NCBI GenBank assembly: GCA_963820795.1
Contig: CAWGBJ010000009.1
Coordinates: 310,001-374,000, forward strand
Length of the DNA stretch: 64,000 bases
Reading direction: 5' to 3'
Origin: Roseiarcus sp963820795
GTDB lineage: Bacteria; Pseudomonadota; Alphaproteobacteria; Rhizobiales; Beijerinckiaceae
Every line of letters begins with the position of its first letter. Position 1 is the stretch's first letter. The translations under genes were made by a program, and so were the position numbers. The notes under the pieces were generated by a model. That model was not told where the DNA came from. It saw only the letters and a list, made by a program, of their open reading frames with translations, and ran no database searches. Below, in pieces: positions 1 through 8,050 of the stretch.

Positions 1-2
1 CG

Positions 3-314
3 GCGCGGACGGTCGCGGGCGGTCTCATCGCCTCCGGTTGGCACACCAGCGCCTTGCTCCTGCGCATGAACTGCGACGCGTTTCTGTCGCACGCCGACGC
101 CGTCAACGACGTCGGAATCGAGGAGATCAAATGGAAGTTGCCTGTCCGCCCCGGCGACCGACTGCGTGTGCGGCGGCATACGCTCGAGGCGCGCCCAAGC
201 GAGCTTCAGGCGGAGCTCGGCGAGGTTGAGTTCCTGTTTGAAGTCGTCCGACAAGACGGCGCGATCGTTATGACCCAGCGCAGCGTCGCCGCGCTCCGGC
301 GGCGCGGTCCCTGA
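3..314 (+). CDS. MaoC-like acyl-CoA dehydratase (3' part, cut by window start)
   Basis: The open frame enters from before the window and ends at the TGA at 312-314, so only the last 103 residues are visible. The visible part begins ARTVAGGLIASGWHTSALLL, which matches the GGLxASGWHT segment of MaoC/hotdog dehydratases that lines the acyl-CoA tunnel. It continues through the strand motif VRPGDRLRV typical of these proteins. The catalytic Asp/His segment would lie upstream, outside the window. A TTG at 54 could be mistaken for a start, but the homologous sequence continues upstream of it. It is followed 16 nt later by a second hotdog gene, so the two probably form a pair acting on an acyl-CoA or mesaconyl/methylmalonyl-type substrate. 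The substrate cannot be read from the sequence. Confidence 0.8.
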   Translation, partial: ARTVAGGLIASGWHTSALLLRMNCDAFLSHADAVNDVGIEEIKWKLPVRPGDRLRVRRHTLEARPSELQAELGEVEFLFEVVRQDGAIVMTQRSVAALRRRGP

Positions 315-330
315 GGCGCGGGGCGAGCCA

Positions 331-810
331 ATGTTCTACGAGGACTTGCGGATCGGGAGCGTGACGACACTCGGTTCGACGCGATTCACGCAAGCCTCGA
401 TTGTCGCCTTTGCGCGGCGGTTCGATCCGCGCGTCCTTTTGGCCGTCGCCGCGGGCGAGCCTCTCGCCGCCTCCGGCCTGCATGTCGCCGCCGCCGCCAT
501 GCGACGTCTCGTCGCAACCCGCGCCGCGCTTCGTGCAACGATGACGGCGCGCGGCCAAGCGCTTCCGGAATTGGGCGTCTCGCCGGGATTCAAACAGATG
601 CGCTGGCCACATCGGGTATTCGAGGACGATGTCGTCTCCTTTACCATGGAGACGGTGTCGAAGCGCGAAACCTCGAAGCCGCAATGGGGGCTGGTCGGAA
701 ACAGTTTCCGCGGGGTCAACCAGCGCGGGGAGGAGGTGCTAACCTTCTCGAGTTTGGTGCTGGCCGCTCGTCGGGCGGAGCCGGGGCAGATTCCAGCGCG
801 CCCTGGCTAG
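331..810 (+). CDS. MaoC-like hotdog protein, possibly catalytically degenerate
   Basis: This 159-residue protein starts with MFYEDLRIGSVTTLGSTRFT, the usual N-terminus of MaoC-family dehydratases, and ends with a C-terminal strand (VLTFSSLVLAAR) typical of the fold. In active relatives the segment after FDP reads roughly FDPQPFHxD and supplies the catalytic Asp and His. Here it reads FDPRVLLAVAAGEPLAASG, so the Asp remains but the His is absent. The GLHVAAAAMRRL helix is kept. It lies 16 nt downstream of another MaoC-like gene and may work with it as a heterodimer, one active and one structural chain. That partnership is inference. Confidence 0.72.
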   Translation: MFYEDLRIGSVTTLGSTRFTQASIVAFARRFDPRVLLAVAAGEPLAASGLHVAAAAMRRLVATRAALRATMTARGQALPELGVSPGFKQMRWPHRVFEDDVVSFTMETVSKRETSKPQWGLVGNSFRGVNQRGEEVLTFSSLVLAARRAEPGQIPARPG

Positions 811-920
811 GATTCGGGGCGTCGAGCAGGTAAAAGCCGAGGGACCGCCAGCCGTTGCGCGGCGCGGGGATGAAATTTGAGTCGGGCGCCGGTCCCGATC
901 TTCCGGTCGAGGGGGGTTCG

Positions 921-1775
921 ATGGCTGTCAATCTGGTAAGTCTGATTTCGCAGGTTCTTACGCCGCAATTGATCGGGAGCCTGGCGCGCATGGCCGGGCT
1001 CAACGAAGCGGTCGCGCAGAAGCTGGCGGCGGCCGCGATCCCGACCGTTCTGGCGGCCCTGGCGTCAATGGCGGCGGCGCCGGGTGGGGCGCAGAAACTG
1101 GCGGACGCCGTCTCGAACTCCGACCCTGACACCCTCGGCAAGCTTTCCAGCGCGATCAGCAGCGGCGATATGACGACGTTGGGCCAGGGCGCCAACCTCA
1201 TTGGCGGGCTCCTCGGCGGCTCCGCACTGTCCACCCTAGCCGGCGCCCTGAGCCAATACGCCGGCGCTCCGCCACAGGCGGCGCAAACGGTCATCGGCGC
1301 TGTCGCTCACGCCGTTCTCGGCGTCATCGGCCAACAGGACCCGTCCAATTGGTCTGACGCTTCGTCGATCGCCGCGCTGTTCAACAGCCAGAAGAGCGCG
1401 ATCTCAGCCGCCCTCCCCCCTGAACTTTTACGGGCGCTCGGCGCTACCGGGCTGCTGGCGGGTCTCGGCGGCCTCGGAGCCGCTGCGGCGCAACCGGCTG
1501 GCACAACCGCCTCGCCGGTCGCCGGCGCCGCTTCAGCCGCGGCCAATCGGGCCCGGCCTATTCCTACCCCGCCTGCGCCTGCGCCGGCCCCTCCCCCCGC
1601 TCCCCGCTCCACGGGCTTTCCCATGTGGGCGATCATCGTGGTGATCGTCATCGTGCTCGCCGCCATCTGGTGGTACATTTCCGAGAACCATAAGCAGCCG
1701 GAGCCGGCCAAACAGGGCATGCTGCCGCCGCCGGTCGAATTCGCGATCGGCGCCCCTGTTCAGCCCCGGACATAA
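921..1775 (+). CDS. DUF937 family protein with C-terminal membrane anchor
   Basis: The ATG at 921 is chosen because it follows a strong purine-rich ribosome site (GAGGGGGG, 909-916) and the sequence from there (MAVNLVSLISQVLTPQLIGS) matches the DUF937 start. An upstream in-frame start at 855 adds 22 residues that look non-conserved. Residues about 1-180 form the alanine/glycine-rich helical DUF937 domain. About 200-235 is a proline/alanine-rich linker, and about 233-252 (MWAIIVVIVIVLAAIWWYIS) is one transmembrane helix near the C-terminus. The function of DUF937 is unknown. The topology predicts a cytoplasmic domain held at the inner membrane. Eight nt separate it from the lipoprotein hydrolase downstream, so the two are probably cotranscribed. 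Confidence 0.8.
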   Translation: MAVNLVSLISQVLTPQLIGSLARMAGLNEAVAQKLAAAAIPTVLAALASMAAAPGGAQKLADAVSNSDPDTLGKLSSAISSGDMTTLGQGANLIGGLLGGSALSTLAGALSQYAGAPPQAAQTVIGAVAHAVLGVIGQQDPSNWSDASSIAALFNSQKSAISAALPPELLRALGATGLLAGLGGLGAAAAQPAGTTASPVAGAASAAANRARPIPTPPAPAPAPPPAPRSTGFPMWAIIVVIVIVLAAIWWYISENHKQPEPAKQGMLPPPVEFAIGAPVQPRT

Positions 1776-1782
1776 ACCCCGA

Positions 1783-3045
1783 ATGCGTCTCGGGGTCGGC
1801 GTCTCCAGGCCGCGCGGCCCGGACGGAGGGACCGTCGCAGGGCGGAGCCCCGGCGCAGCGCTCGCGGTCGTCTTGGGCCTGGCTGTGCTGGCGACCGGCT
1901 GTTCCAGCCGGCCCTTTGGCACGCTCATCGTCGGCACAACCGCGCCTGGGACGAGCAGGGTGGACATGCTGGTCGCCACGACACGTGCGCCGGTTGTGGA
2001 GCCAGTCGGCGTCATGTTCGGCGGTGCGCGCGGCAGGGGGCTCGATTTCGCCGATATCGTGGTGTCCCTGCCGCCGGATTCGACGCGCAAGCCCGGCGAC
2101 GTCGAATGGCCGCGGTCTCCGCCCGGAGACCCGTTGCACGACTTCGTCACGCTCCGCGCCGACCGGCTGGATCTCGCCACGGCGAAAGCCGATTTCAACA
2201 GCCGCGTCGCACGCACCCCCGGCCGAAAAGTTCTGATCTTCATCCATGGCTACAACACCCGCTTCGAGGAAGCGGTCTATCGCTTCGCCCAGATCGTCCA
2301 CGACGCGCGCGTCGACGTCGCGCCGGTGCTTTTCACCTGGCCTTCCGGCGGCGCCGCCGTCGATTACGTCTATGACCGTGACAGCGCCGTCTACTCCCGC
2401 GACGCGCTGGAAGCCGTACTGCAGGCGCTCAACGCCGATCCGAACGTCGGCTCGATATCGATTCTGGCGCACTCGATGGGCAATTACCTCGCCGTCGAAG
2501 CGCTGCGACAGATGGCTATCCGGAACCGTGGACTGCCGCCGAAAATCCGTGACGTGATGCTCGCCTCGCCGGACATCGACGTCGATGTTTTTCGCCGCCA
2601 GATTGCCGAGATTGACGCGAAGCCAAGGGTTACCCGCTTCACCCTCTTCGTTTCCCGCGACGACCGGGCGCTCGGGCTGTCAAGCTTCCTCGCCCGGGAT
2701 TCGACCCGTCTGGGCGCGCTCGACCCGACCAAGCAGCCCTATTCCTCGATCCTCGAAAAGGCCGATGTGAACGTCGTTGACCTGACAAGCGTCGCCTCGG
2801 TCGATGCATTCAATCATAGCAAGTTCGCCAGCGGGGAGGTCGTCACCGCGATCGGCGACCGCCTTGCCGAGGGTCAGACTTTGACCGATGCGAGGCCCGG
2901 AATGGTGGAAACCCTCGGCACTTTCACCCGTGGCGCGCTCAATGTGGCCTCCGAGGCCGCCACCGTCCCGAGCCGGATGGCCGACCCAACTCTTCAGGAA
3001 AAATCGATCGACACCGCCGATCAGTCGCTCACCCTGCAGAAATAG
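1783..3045 (+). CDS. DUF900 alpha/beta-hydrolase lipoprotein
   Basis: A 420-residue protein with an N-terminal export signal ending in a lipobox (LATGC, residues about 36-40), so it should be lipidated and held at a membrane facing the periplasm. The rest is a DUF900-type esterase/lipase-like alpha/beta hydrolase. VLIFIHGYNTRFEEA carries the oxyanion-side HG motif, and AHSMGN carries the nucleophile serine in a GxSxG-like elbow in which the first Gly is Ala. LASPDIDVDVF provides the usual acidic region and NHSKF a candidate His. The substrate is unknown. It follows the DUF937 gene closely. Confidence 0.82.
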   Translation: MRLGVGVSRPRGPDGGTVAGRSPGAALAVVLGLAVLATGCSSRPFGTLIVGTTAPGTSRVDMLVATTRAPVVEPVGVMFGGARGRGLDFADIVVSLPPDSTRKPGDVEWPRSPPGDPLHDFVTLRADRLDLATAKADFNSRVARTPGRKVLIFIHGYNTRFEEAVYRFAQIVHDARVDVAPVLFTWPSGGAAVDYVYDRDSAVYSRDALEAVLQALNADPNVGSISILAHSMGNYLAVEALRQMAIRNRGLPPKIRDVMLASPDIDVDVFRRQIAEIDAKPRVTRFTLFVSRDDRALGLSSFLARDSTRLGALDPTKQPYSSILEKADVNVVDLTSVASVDAFNHSKFASGEVVTAIGDRLAEGQTLTDARPGMVETLGTFTRGALNVASEAATVPSRMADPTLQEKSIDTADQSLTLQK

Positions 3046-3218
3046 GGTCAGGCGTTCGTCGGCTAACCTGCATGCTTGCTGCCGGGCTTGCCGGCAGCTG
3101 ATCGGGCCTTACGGGAGACATCCAAACCGCCGCCCGAAATGATCAGCCTGCAAAAAGCCCACGGAGTTCGCGGAACAAGAGCGCGATAGGGCTGTTGGTC
3201 GCTCCGTTGGAGGTCGGT

Positions 3219-4379
3219 GTGGCGGCAGCCCATGATCAGCGCTCGCCCGCGCGCGGGGAAACGAGGCCTGTGGCGCCTCAGCCTGAACCGGGCCAGCGGC
3301 AAAACGAACCCGGGCCGGGAGCTGACAGGGATCAGCAACGCGACCAGGGCCCACCGCGAAAATCCTGGATCGCAAGGCACAAGCTCCTGACGGTGGTGCT
3401 CGCGCTTTGCGCCGCCGCGGTAATTGCCGCCGGGGTCGCGTGGTGGCTCAACGCCCGTAACTACGAGGACACCGACGACGCCTTTATCGACGCCCGGCCG
3501 AGCGCGATCAGCCCGCAGGTTTCCGCCGCCATCGTCGATGTTCCAGTCACCGACAACGAGGTTGTCGAGCCCGGTCAGCCGTTGGCGAGGCTGGACGATC
3601 GCGATTACCGGGCGGCGCAGGCCGAGGCCGAGGCCAAAGTGGCGCAAGCGCAGGCGGCGATCGGCTCGTCCGAGGCGCAGATTGCCGCGCAACAGGCGAC
3701 GATCGATCAGCGGACGCTGGACGTCACTCAGGCTGAGGCGGCGCTGGCCTATTCGAAGGACGAGTATGCGCGGGCGCAGACGCTGCTCACCAAAGGGGCG
3801 GGGACGCTGCAGCAAGCCCAGCAGACCCACTCCGACCTCATCCAGAAGCAGGCCGCCTTCGACGCCGCCAAGGCCGGGCTCGCTCAGGCCAAGAAACAGC
3901 TCGCCGTGCTGATTGCCCAGAAGCGCAGCGACGAGGCGCAGCTTGCCCAGGCGCAAGCCGAACTCACTCAGGCCAACGTGAACCTGTCGCGAACGGTCCT
4001 GAAAGCCCCGTTCGAGGGTCGGGTGACGCAGCTCACCGCCGCCAAAGGAAGCTACGCGACCCCGGGCCAGACGCTGATGCTGATCGTGCCGCACGACGTT
4101 TGGGTGACCGCGAACTTCCGCGAGACCCAGCTCGCCGACATGCACACGGGGCAGCCGGCGCAGCTTTGCATCGACGCCTACGGCCGCTGTTTTCCAGGCA
4201 AGGTCAACAGCATTCAGGCCGGCAGCGGAACCGCCTTCAGCGCTCTGCCGGCGGAGAACGCGACGGGAAACTATGTGAAGGTGGTCCAACGCGTCCCGGT
4301 CAAGCTGGTCTTCGACAAGCAGCCGGACCTCGAGCTTGGCCCCGGCATGTCGGTCACGCCCTCGGTCAAGGTGCGATGA
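3219..4379 (+). CDS. emrA: HlyD/EmrA-type membrane fusion protein
   Basis: Periplasmic adaptor of a drug/acid efflux pump. The GTG at 3219 is preferred to the TTG at 3195 because GGAGG lies at 3209-3213, six nt before it. The chain has a basic, proline-rich cytoplasmic tail, a transmembrane helix (LLTVVLALCAAAVIAAGVAW), and the first biotinyl-lipoyl half (FIDARPSAISPQVSAAIVDV). A long alpha-helical coiled-coil hairpin rich in AQAQA repeats follows, then the second lipoyl half (ILKAP-like VLKAPFEGRVTQL) and the beta-barrel (VWVTANFRETQLADM). Its stop codon overlaps the ATG of the MFS gene, as in emrAB operons. No outer-membrane TolC partner is encoded nearby. Confidence 0.9.
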   Translation: MAAAHDQRSPARGETRPVAPQPEPGQRQNEPGPGADRDQQRDQGPPRKSWIARHKLLTVVLALCAAAVIAAGVAWWLNARNYEDTDDAFIDARPSAISPQVSAAIVDVPVTDNEVVEPGQPLARLDDRDYRAAQAEAEAKVAQAQAAIGSSEAQIAAQQATIDQRTLDVTQAEAALAYSKDEYARAQTLLTKGAGTLQQAQQTHSDLIQKQAAFDAAKAGLAQAKKQLAVLIAQKRSDEAQLAQAQAELTQANVNLSRTVLKAPFEGRVTQLTAAKGSYATPGQTLMLIVPHDVWVTANFRETQLADMHTGQPAQLCIDAYGRCFPGKVNSIQAGSGTAFSALPAENATGNYVKVVQRVPVKLVFDKQPDLELGPGMSVTPSVKVR

Positions 4380-5992
4380 GCGAACGGACGGCGGACACGG
4401 GCTGGGATGCGAGCCGCTCCGCGGCTGGCAAGCACAACCCCTGGCTCGTCACCTTCATCCTGTCGATGGCGACGTTCATGACGGTGCTCGACACTTCGAT
4501 CGCCAATGTCGCGCTGCTGCATATCGCCGGATCGCTGGGGACCAGCGTCGACGAAAGCACCTGGGTCATCACCAGCTACTTGGTCGCCAACGCGATCATC
4601 CTGCCGATTAGCGGCTGGCTGTCGGAGGTGATCGGCCGCAAGCGGTTCTATATGCTGTCCGTCGGCCTTTTTTCCGTAGCCTCGCTGCTCTGCGGGCTTG
4701 CGCCGAACCTCACGCTCCTCGTCGCAGCCAGGGCAGTTCAGGGAATCGGCGGCGGCGGCATGGCGCCGAGCGAGCAGGCGATGCTCGCGGATTCGTTTCC
4801 GCCGTCGAGACGTTCGCAGGCGTTTGCGGCTTACGGGGTCGCCGTGATCGTCGCCCCGGCGCTGGGACCGACGATCGGAGGCTGGATCACCGACAACGCG
4901 TCATGGCATTGGATCTTTTTCATCAATGTCCCGGTCGGGGCGATTTCGCTTGCTCTCGTCGCCGCCATCGTCGACGAGCCGCCGCTCCTGATCAGGGAGC
5001 GCGAAGCGCTGTGGCGCCACGGCCTGAGGGTCGACTGGGTGGGGTTCGCGCTCGTCGCCCTTTCTCTCGGTTTTCTCGAAGTGGTGCTCGACAAGGGGCA
5101 GGAGAAGGATTGGTTCAATTCGAACTTCATCGTCATCAGCGCCTTGGTCTCCGGTCTGTCCTTCCTCGCCTTCGTCCCATGGGAATTAGCGCGGCCGGAC
5201 CCGATCGTCGACATCCGGCTGATTGGCCGCCGACAGTTCGGCACCTCGTTCTTCGTCATGCTGGCGGTCGGGGCTATCCTGTTCAGCACGACGCAGTTCC
5301 TGCCTCAGGTGCTGCAGGAGAACTTCGGTTACACCGCCACGCTGGCCGGCCTGTCGCTCATGCCCGGCGGGTTCGTATCGCTCTTGATGATGATCGCGGC
5401 CGGGCAAGTGAGCCGCTTCGTCCAGCCCCGCTATATCATGGCCGCGGGAATGGCGGCGATCTCCCTGGCGATGTACCACTTCACGAGCCTCGCCCCCGAC
5501 GCCGATTTCGCCTGGTTCGCCTGGGCGCGGGTGTTTCAGATGGCCGGATTGCCGTTCCTGTTCCTGACCATTACCAGCTTTTCCTATGTCGGCCTGCCGC
5601 CCGGCAAGTCCGGCCAGGCGTCCGCACTGATCAATGTCGCGCGCAATCTCGGCGGCAGCATCGGCGTCTCCGCCTCGCAGACTTTGCTCGCCCGTCGCGA
5701 GCAGTTCCATCAGGCGCGCCTGGCGGCAAACCTGACCCCCACGTCTCTGGCCTATAACGAGACGATCAAGCAGGCCGCTTCTTATTTCGCCCGGCATGGC
5801 GCGAGCGCAGTCAACGCCCAGCATCAGGCGATCGCCTGGTTCGGGCAGACGCTGATGAACCAGGCCGCCTTTCTGTCCTACATCGACCTCTTCGCGGTCC
5901 TCTCGCTTGCCGCCGCGCTGCTTGTGCCGGTCGCCTTCCTGCTGCAGCGCGTCAATCTGAACGCGCCTCCGCGACCGGCGCCTTCCCATTAG
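4376..5992 (+). CDS. emrB: DHA2-family MFS drug exporter (EmrB-type)
   Basis: Inner-membrane proton-coupled exporter of 538 residues with about 14 predicted helices, the DHA2 topology. The start ATG at 4376 overlaps the adaptor stop codon (ATGA). DHA2 signatures visible include LDTSIANVALLHIAG in helix 1, WVITSYLVANAI in helix 2, SEVIGRKRFYMLSV (loop 2-3 motif A), and RAVQGIGGGGMAP followed by GPTIGGWITD (motif C, antiporter signature). It should form a tripartite system with the HlyD-type protein immediately upstream. The substrate cannot be predicted. Confidence 0.92.
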   Translation: MSERTADTGWDASRSAAGKHNPWLVTFILSMATFMTVLDTSIANVALLHIAGSLGTSVDESTWVITSYLVANAIILPISGWLSEVIGRKRFYMLSVGLFSVASLLCGLAPNLTLLVAARAVQGIGGGGMAPSEQAMLADSFPPSRRSQAFAAYGVAVIVAPALGPTIGGWITDNASWHWIFFINVPVGAISLALVAAIVDEPPLLIREREALWRHGLRVDWVGFALVALSLGFLEVVLDKGQEKDWFNSNFIVISALVSGLSFLAFVPWELARPDPIVDIRLIGRRQFGTSFFVMLAVGAILFSTTQFLPQVLQENFGYTATLAGLSLMPGGFVSLLMMIAAGQVSRFVQPRYIMAAGMAAISLAMYHFTSLAPDADFAWFAWARVFQMAGLPFLFLTITSFSYVGLPPGKSGQASALINVARNLGGSIGVSASQTLLARREQFHQARLAANLTPTSLAYNETIKQAASYFARHGASAVNAQHQAIAWFGQTLMNQAAFLSYIDLFAVLSLAAALLVPVAFLLQRVNLNAPPRPAPSH

Positions 5993-6136
5993 CGCCAGCC
6001 CGACCGGTGTGCTTGTGCCGTTGCCGACTTTGGGGAATAGCTGTCGTTCCGGGACAACCGAACGAATGACCGCGAGGCTCAAATCGCGCTATCGAGGCTT
6101 CTCCGATTCAAGCCGCTATTGCCGAGGGAAGCGTCA

Positions 6137-7741
6137 ATGGTTGCGACAATCCAGATCTTGGTCCTTCTATTGGCTGTGAACGCCGCTACGGCCGTTGCAG
6201 CCCTTCGGCTCAGGATCCCGCCATCGATACTCCTGGTGTCGGTTGGCGTCTTGCTCGCGCTCATTCCGGGTCTTCCGAGTATCGAGATCGCGCCCGAATT
6301 CGTGCTCCTGGTGGTGCTGCCGCCCATCGTCTATGCGTCGGCGGTCTCGATGAGCTGGCGCGAATTTCAATTCAATCTGCGCCCGATTACCTTGCTCGCG
6401 TTCGGATGCGTCGTGTTCACGACGGTGGCCGTCGCGGTCGCCGCCCGGTTCGTCTTGTCCTTGCCCTGGCCGATCGGCTTTCTCCTTGGCGCGATTGTCG
6501 CGCCTCCCGACGCGGTCGCGCCGCTTTCGATTGCGAGACGACTGAAGCTTCCCAAGCGCATCCTCCTCGTCCTCGAGGGCGAGGGACTGGCCAACGACGC
6601 CACTGCGCTTATTCTCTACCGGTTCGCGGTCGCGGCGGTGAGCACCGGGGCGTTTTCTCTCGACCGCGCTGCCATTGCCTTTGGCGCGATCGTGACCGGC
6701 GAACTGATTTGGGGGATCGGCGTCGGCTGGCTGATGTTGCGCTTGCGGCGCTGGGTCAGAGACCCGCGCATCGAAATCACCCTTTCGATTCTGACGCCCT
6801 ACATCGCCTTCTGGCCGCCGCAGCATCTCGGCGGCTCCGGCGTCTTGGCGACGGTGACGGTCGGTCTCTACATGAGCTGGAACGGATTCCGCCTGATCAG
6901 CGCAGCGACCCGGTTGCAAGGCATTTTCTTCTGGGATTTCCTGATCTACTTGATCGAAGGGATGCTGTTCCTGATCACCGGTCTTCAAGCGCGCGCAGTT
7001 GTGGCGAACATCGGAAGCCATTCAATTTCTGAGCTTGCGGTCTCGGCCCTACTGATCACCGCCGTCCTGATCGTTGCGCGCTTCGTCTGGACATTTCCCG
7101 CGATCTACCTGCCTCGCTGGCTCATTCCCGCGCTCAGGCGCGCCGATCCCTCGCCGCCGTGGCAGTGGGCTTTCGCGCTGTCTTTCACCGGCGTTCGCGG
7201 CGTCGTCTCGCTCGTGGCGGCGCTCGCAATCCCCCTGACGACGCTGACCGGCGCGCCGTTTCCCCAGCGCGACCTCATTCTCTTTCTGACCTTCTGCGTC
7301 ATTCTGGTGACCCTGGTCGGTCAGGGGGCGGTCATGCCCTTCGTGATGCATCGGCTGGGCCTCGCGGACGCGAGCCACCGCGAACGCCTCGCCGATCATG
7401 TCGCGGAGCAGGAGGCGCGGCGCGTGGCGGCGCAAACCGCAGTTGAACTCTTTGACCGGATTGCCCAGGAACGGGCTCTCCCGAAAAAATTTGTCGAGAC
7501 CTTTCGCGCCGCTCATCTCTTCCGTCTCCTGCCCAACGAGGTTCTCGGCGGCGACGCGGAGCCCCAAGGGAAGTTCGCCAAACTTCGCGACGGAATCGAC
7601 CTTCAGTTGATCTCGGCGGAACGGGAGAGGATCAACGATCTATATTGTGGCGCCAAGCTGACGGACGAGGCGCGCCGCCGGCTCGAAAGGGAGCTTGATC
7701 TGCGCGAAGCGAATGTCGAGAATTCACGCGACGAGGAATAG
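6137..7741 (+). CDS. CPA1-family Na+/H+ antiporter
   Basis: Monovalent cation/proton antiporter of the NhaP/Nhe (CPA1) type, 534 residues. The ATG at 6137 is favoured over the TTG at 6119 because GAGGGAAG lies just before it. The N-terminal two thirds hold about 12 membrane helices. GAIVAPPDAVAPLSIARRL and EGEGLANDATALILYRFAV contain the family's transport-site segments (the PDA and ND acidic residues). FTGVRGVVSLVAALAIP is the conserved arginine helix. Residues from about 415 form a hydrophilic cytoplasmic tail with helical charge patterns, as in other CPA1 members. It is a monocistronic unit before a convergent podJ gene. Confidence 0.9.
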   Translation: MVATIQILVLLLAVNAATAVAALRLRIPPSILLVSVGVLLALIPGLPSIEIAPEFVLLVVLPPIVYASAVSMSWREFQFNLRPITLLAFGCVVFTTVAVAVAARFVLSLPWPIGFLLGAIVAPPDAVAPLSIARRLKLPKRILLVLEGEGLANDATALILYRFAVAAVSTGAFSLDRAAIAFGAIVTGELIWGIGVGWLMLRLRRWVRDPRIEITLSILTPYIAFWPPQHLGGSGVLATVTVGLYMSWNGFRLISAATRLQGIFFWDFLIYLIEGMLFLITGLQARAVVANIGSHSISELAVSALLITAVLIVARFVWTFPAIYLPRWLIPALRRADPSPPWQWAFALSFTGVRGVVSLVAALAIPLTTLTGAPFPQRDLILFLTFCVILVTLVGQGAVMPFVMHRLGLADASHRERLADHVAEQEARRVAAQTAVELFDRIAQERALPKKFVETFRAAHLFRLLPNEVLGGDAEPQGKFAKLRDGIDLQLISAERERINDLYCGAKLTDEARRRLERELDLREANVENSRDEE

Positions 7742-8050
7742 GCGCCGACCCCTTCGACCATACGCGGCGAGCTTCCTGTGGTTTGAATGACAGTCCCAGG
7801 CGATTACGTCGTCCGGCCTGGTGATTGGGGATGATCGCTTGGCCAAAGCGCCGCTTCCGCCATGGCGAGCCAGACCATAGCCAGGCCAAGTCCACGGTAA
7901 CGTCTGCGCCAAGGTCGGCATGGCGAAAAGGTCCGGTCCCTCTGCGCTAACCTTGAAAATCCTCAAAGCCGCGTTGGGCATGCCTTGTCCGGAGTTGGCA
8001 TGAACGTCCGGTTGGCGCCCGTCCCTTTGCGCCCGCGCGCCAACGTGCGT
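7742..8050. other. Convergent intergenic region, no gene seen
   Basis: The 309 bases lie between the convergent ends of the antiporter gene and the frame-corrected podJ. Small open frames exist on the minus strand but have no family-like sequence and no ribosome site. No convincing hairpin with a T-run was seen. Confidence 0.5.
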
